Shown piece after piece: positions 61,325-64,000 of a stretch of 64,000 nucleotides of DNA; the stretch's first letter is position 1; the number at the start of each line of letters is the position of its first letter. This stretch comes from Oscheius dolichura. Taxonomy: Eukaryota; Nematoda; Chromadorea; Rhabditida; Rhabditidae. A model generated the notes under the pieces. The model saw nothing but the letters and a program-made list of their open reading frames with translations. It searched no databases and had not been told where the DNA came from. The position numbers and the translations under genes are program-made. Location of the stretch: NCBI GenBank assembly GCA_932521035.1, contig OW051493.1, positions 9,632,001-9,696,000 on the forward strand. The letters run 5' to 3'.

Positions 61325-61745
61325 AATTCAGAAATTTGCGACTCTAGGACCCGAAATTGTGGTCAAATGTGGAAGAGACGTTGATAGTCGTGTTGATCTC
61401 ACTGTGGTTGTCATTTTGAACCAAAAAACTTCTAGAAAGTCACGAATCCGAGCTATTTCCGGCTAAAAACCTGCAACGGCGCCAAAAGGAGAGATTCCGG
61501 GCACAGAGAGGAGAGAACTCAGGACTTTACGCTTGTGGGACCAGAAATATTGGGTAGGTGTAGTGGAAACCTTGATAATGTTGTAGATCTCACGGAGACC
61601 ATGATTTTGAGACAAAAATCTGCTGAAAACCCCAATATAACACCTTTTTCCCGTCAAAACTATGCAGCAAGGTCTAAAATCGAGTTTCGGAGCATAGAGA
61701 GGAGAGAATCCAGGATTTTACCCCTCCAAGATCACAAATTTTTTA
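61325..61745. repeat. tandem repeat, period 191 bp
   Basis: GGACCCGAAATT at 61347, GGACCAGAAATATT at 61538 and AGATCACAAATTTT at 61729 mark three unit starts exactly 191 bp apart. Units also share GTTGATCTCAC/GTAGATCTCAC and GAGAGGAGAGAA. Confidence 0.75.
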
Positions 61746-62225
61746 CATTTTTATTTTATTTTAACACCATTGGTCATTCTAAAACTAATCAGACTTTCTC
61801 TGAACGTCAGCAGCCCGCGTCGTCAGCGCTTACGACCTTTCCAAGTCATTTTTGTCCCATTTTTCGGTCATCCTTCGGTTTCAGATCAATTAACCGGTTT
61901 ATCACTTTGTAGGGGGTTTTGAAAACAAAAAAAACAGTCTGATTATTATTGGAAAAGACAACGAAAAATAGAAAAAAGGGCTGGAAGAGGGCAGAACAGC
62001 GCCAGAAGGAGAAGATCAGTCTCCGTTCCCCGCGGTGTCCATTTTGATGCGGTTCTCTTCTTTTCCTTCTCTTTTTCTGATTTGATTAGACCCTTCTGAT
62101 GGCGATTTATCGGCCGGAACACGATAGTTGTTTGTTTCAGTTCCCCCTTTTCTCTCCATTTTCTCCATTTTCGCTGTAATACGCACCAATCTTCTCCGCC
62201 AGTACCGTCCGCCGCCACAGTCCAC

Positions 62226-63280
62226 ATGGGTACATTTCTAGTCTGGTCTCGATTTCAATTCCTTGTTCTGCTCTTTCCCCTCTATTCTACTGCCAGCTCC
62301 GAACATGTCGGAGTCGTTGTCCAGCAGCAGAAGCGGCTAGAAGATATACGGTTAGCATCGAGGAATGAGACAAGCTGCGAAGACAATACCTTCAATTTAC
62401 CCAGCTTCAAGTGCCCAGATGGGACCAAATGCCTCCTGCCGCATGCTGTCTGCAACGGGATAAAGGTACAGCACCCTCTAGAAACTGATAGGAACAAGTT
62501 TTTGGGGTCAAATAAGTTTTACAAGCGTTTTTTGGCCTACTGCAGCTGCGCGGAATCTTGTGAATTTTATGAATTAGATATTCGGAATCAGCAGAAAATT
62601 CTGAACACTTTGACATCAAAAACTTTGAAAAATACTTGAAACTCCAATTTTTAAAGCGGGTTTGGGTCATGGTAACCGCGCGCGCCTCGCGTAAACAGCA
62701 GGCGTCCGTTGCTTGGCGTTGGACGAAATTCGCTGAATAAATTAGTCAACTTTATATGCATTTTTCTTCAATTTTTTGAAATTTTTATAATTTTTAAAGT
62801 AGTTATTCATAATCAGCAGAAAATTCTGGATATTTCTGATATTTTTAGGACTGTCCGAGAGGAGAAGACGAGTCAAATTGCCCGCATCTTTGCCCAATTG
62901 GAATGACCCAGTGTACTTCGAATACCGTCTGTATTCCGGTGGAGCTCAACTGTGACGGGAAGAATGATTGCCACGATGGGAGTGATGAACAATATTGCCC
63001 GTCAAGGATGTCGATTCCGTGGTTTTGGATCGGCCTGGCCGTTCTTTTCCTCATCTGTATTCTGGTTTTCATAACCGTCGGGAAGAACTGGTGCACTAAG
63101 AAGAATAACAGGCGCCGTCGCCCGCCACCACGTCCCAGGCCGGTGCAGACGGTCAAAACCACCAAGAAAAATCACTCGGTAAGATTTGGAAACGATAAAA
63201 TGGACTAAAAGAAACTATTTCAGAATGTACAAATACCAGATGCCAATAATGTCACCACAGTACTCGTCCGTGAAGAATAA
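62226..63280 (+). CDS. LDL-receptor class A single-pass membrane protein
   Basis: Exons 62226-62465, 62849-63178 and 63224-63280 join in phase to 208 residues. Signal peptide (FQFLVLLFPLYSTASS), a short linker, then two LDL-receptor class A modules with calcium-cage acidic residues: the first ends DCPRGEDESNC, the second CDGKNDCHDGSDEQYC. A membrane helix near 138-160 (FWIGLAVLFLICILVFITVG) is followed by a very basic Arg/Pro-rich tail (NNRRRRPPPRPRPVQTVK). It may act as a small endocytic or adhesion receptor; the Pro-rich tail could bind SH3 domains. Intron 1 carries a family-C element. AATAAA lies shortly after the stop. Orthologue unknown. Confidence 0.88.
62555..62845 (+). repeat. family-C element with flanking direct repeat
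   Basis: GGAATCAGCAGAAAATTCTG at 62584 and ATAATCAGCAGAAAATTCTG at 62809 flank the core. In intron 1 of the LDLa gene, running up to its acceptor. Confidence 0.82.
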
Positions 63281-63300
63281 TCGCAGCGGAATAGACAAAA

Positions 63301-63306
63301 AATAAA
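63301..63306 (+). terminator. polyadenylation signal AATAAA
   Basis: AATAAA 20 nt after the stop of the LDLa gene. Confidence 0.55.
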
Positions 63307-63746
63307 CTTTTAAAAGCAGCACCAGCGGGCCTTCAGCAGCCTACGACTGTCGTAACTCGACAACTTATCCGTTTCGACCTGTGACGACCTTTCCACTCTT
63401 CTGCCGACGACCGCCTGCGGCGGCCCCCGGGATTAAACATTTTTTATCCCTTTACCGTCGTACACTTTCCCATCGGACAGACAAACAAACAAACAGACAG
63501 ACAAACACCATTAATAAGGAGCACTTTAATAAGGGGGGATAACTTTATGAGTTTTTGGCTTTTCTATACCAACTTTGGTGTCATTCGAAAGAGCTCGTCG
63601 AGCTGGTCAAGAAGAACCAGTTCTCGCTGCCAGAGCTCTTCTTATGCACCACAACCAATTAACAAAAAGAATCAAGAACAAGTCCCTTTATTTCCGACAG
63701 TATTTATTATTGAAGCCAGTGGTTCCAGTCTTCCTTTCTTCATTTT
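63307..63746. other. convergent spacer
   Basis: 440 bp between convergent genes, with a CAAACAAACAGACAGACA simple repeat near 63480-63505. Plus-strand frames at 63547-63760 overlap the 3' end of the minus-strand gene and look accidental. Confidence 0.5.
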
Positions 63747-63926
63747 CTAAGAAGCTTTAGTCTCTTGACGGTAGTTCACAGCGAACAGAGAAAAGACGTA
63801 TTGGAGTCGGTTTCCATCGGGTGAACGAGAACACAAGTGGAGAGGCGTGTAGAGGCGACCTTCCCAGGTTAGGGACTGGATACGAGTAGTGGCGAGAGAT
63901 GGATTACCCGGTCTTTTATACTGCTT
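63747..63926 (-). CDS. terminal exon of an unidentified gene (partial)
   Basis: Sixty codons open from a CGGACTAG acceptor to TAG: begins KQYKRPGNPSLATTRIQ and ends NYRQETKAS, with an amphipathic stretch LQYVFSLFAV. Just beyond, CAG|GTTTCA at the last bases of the window could be the donor of the preceding exon, giving an intron of about 70 nt. Not recognised; the rest lies outside the window. Confidence 0.5.
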   Translation of the reverse strand, partial: KQYKRPGNPSLATTRIQSLTWEGRLYTPLHLCSRSPDGNRLQYVFSLFAVNYRQETKAS

Positions 63927-64000
63927 CTAGTCCGGGAAATATCGGGTCTAGACGGGAATTCACACGAATCTGATAGAGGAATTCGTAAAAATGAAACCTG

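Larger units (their letters stand above)
60599..62225. other. intergenic region with poly-C tract and 191-bp repeats
   Basis: Vigilin 3' UTR (C/T-rich, to about 61000), an 18-nt C run at 60919-60936, AT-rich sequence, then a tandem repeat at 61325-61745 and the presumed promoter of the LDLa gene. No coding exon seen. Confidence 0.55.

Overview
The window is nuclear DNA from a nematode, most likely a rhabditid. Genes are broken into many short exons by GT-AG introns, several only 37-45 nt long with TTTCAG-type acceptors, and the recognisable proteins are closest to Caenorhabditis families. I cannot name the species. Where a multi-exon model is given, I joined exons by hand and checked that codon phase stays open from start to stop.

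Layout. 99-10448 (+): receptor tyrosine phosphatase resembling CLR-1, its 5' end outside the window. 11744-14155 (+): orphan single-pass membrane protein, convergent with 14247-16954 (-): catalase. 17112-18682 (-): possible 68-residue protein. 19735-20543 (+): chemoreceptor relic containing a long hairpin. 20789-24833 (+): nephrocystin-1. 25208-25630 (-): acyl-CoA-binding protein. 26960-27353 (+): small orphan protein. 27354-35661: about 8.3 kb without convincing genes. 35662-37676 (+): EGF-repeat membrane protein. 37950-41860: inverted duplication of a small secreted-protein gene with two intact copies, one relic and one chimeric pseudogene. 41929-45121 (-): UNC-4/UNCX homeodomain repressor. 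47193-48801 (-): FRA10AC1 homologue preceded by a small membrane-protein gene in an operon-like arrangement, inside an AT-rich island. 54047-60598 (+): vigilin (multi-KH). 62226-63280 (+): LDL-receptor class A membrane protein. 63747-64000 (-): terminal exon of a gene leaving the window.

From memory, the C. elegans counterparts of the phosphatase, catalases, nephrocystin-1, unc-4 and vigilin all lie on chromosome II, so the window probably belongs to the equivalent linkage group.

Introns and spacers are crowded with short non-autonomous repeats: a 20-bp-arm hairpin family (17 loci), a second hairpin family (8), a third element family (5), tRNA-derived sequences (10, of which 6 lie in vigilin introns), and a pervasive short motif TACYGTAAYC found in dozens of introns and sometimes forming the 5' splice site. 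The AT-rich island at about 46.7-50.7 kb lacks all of these.
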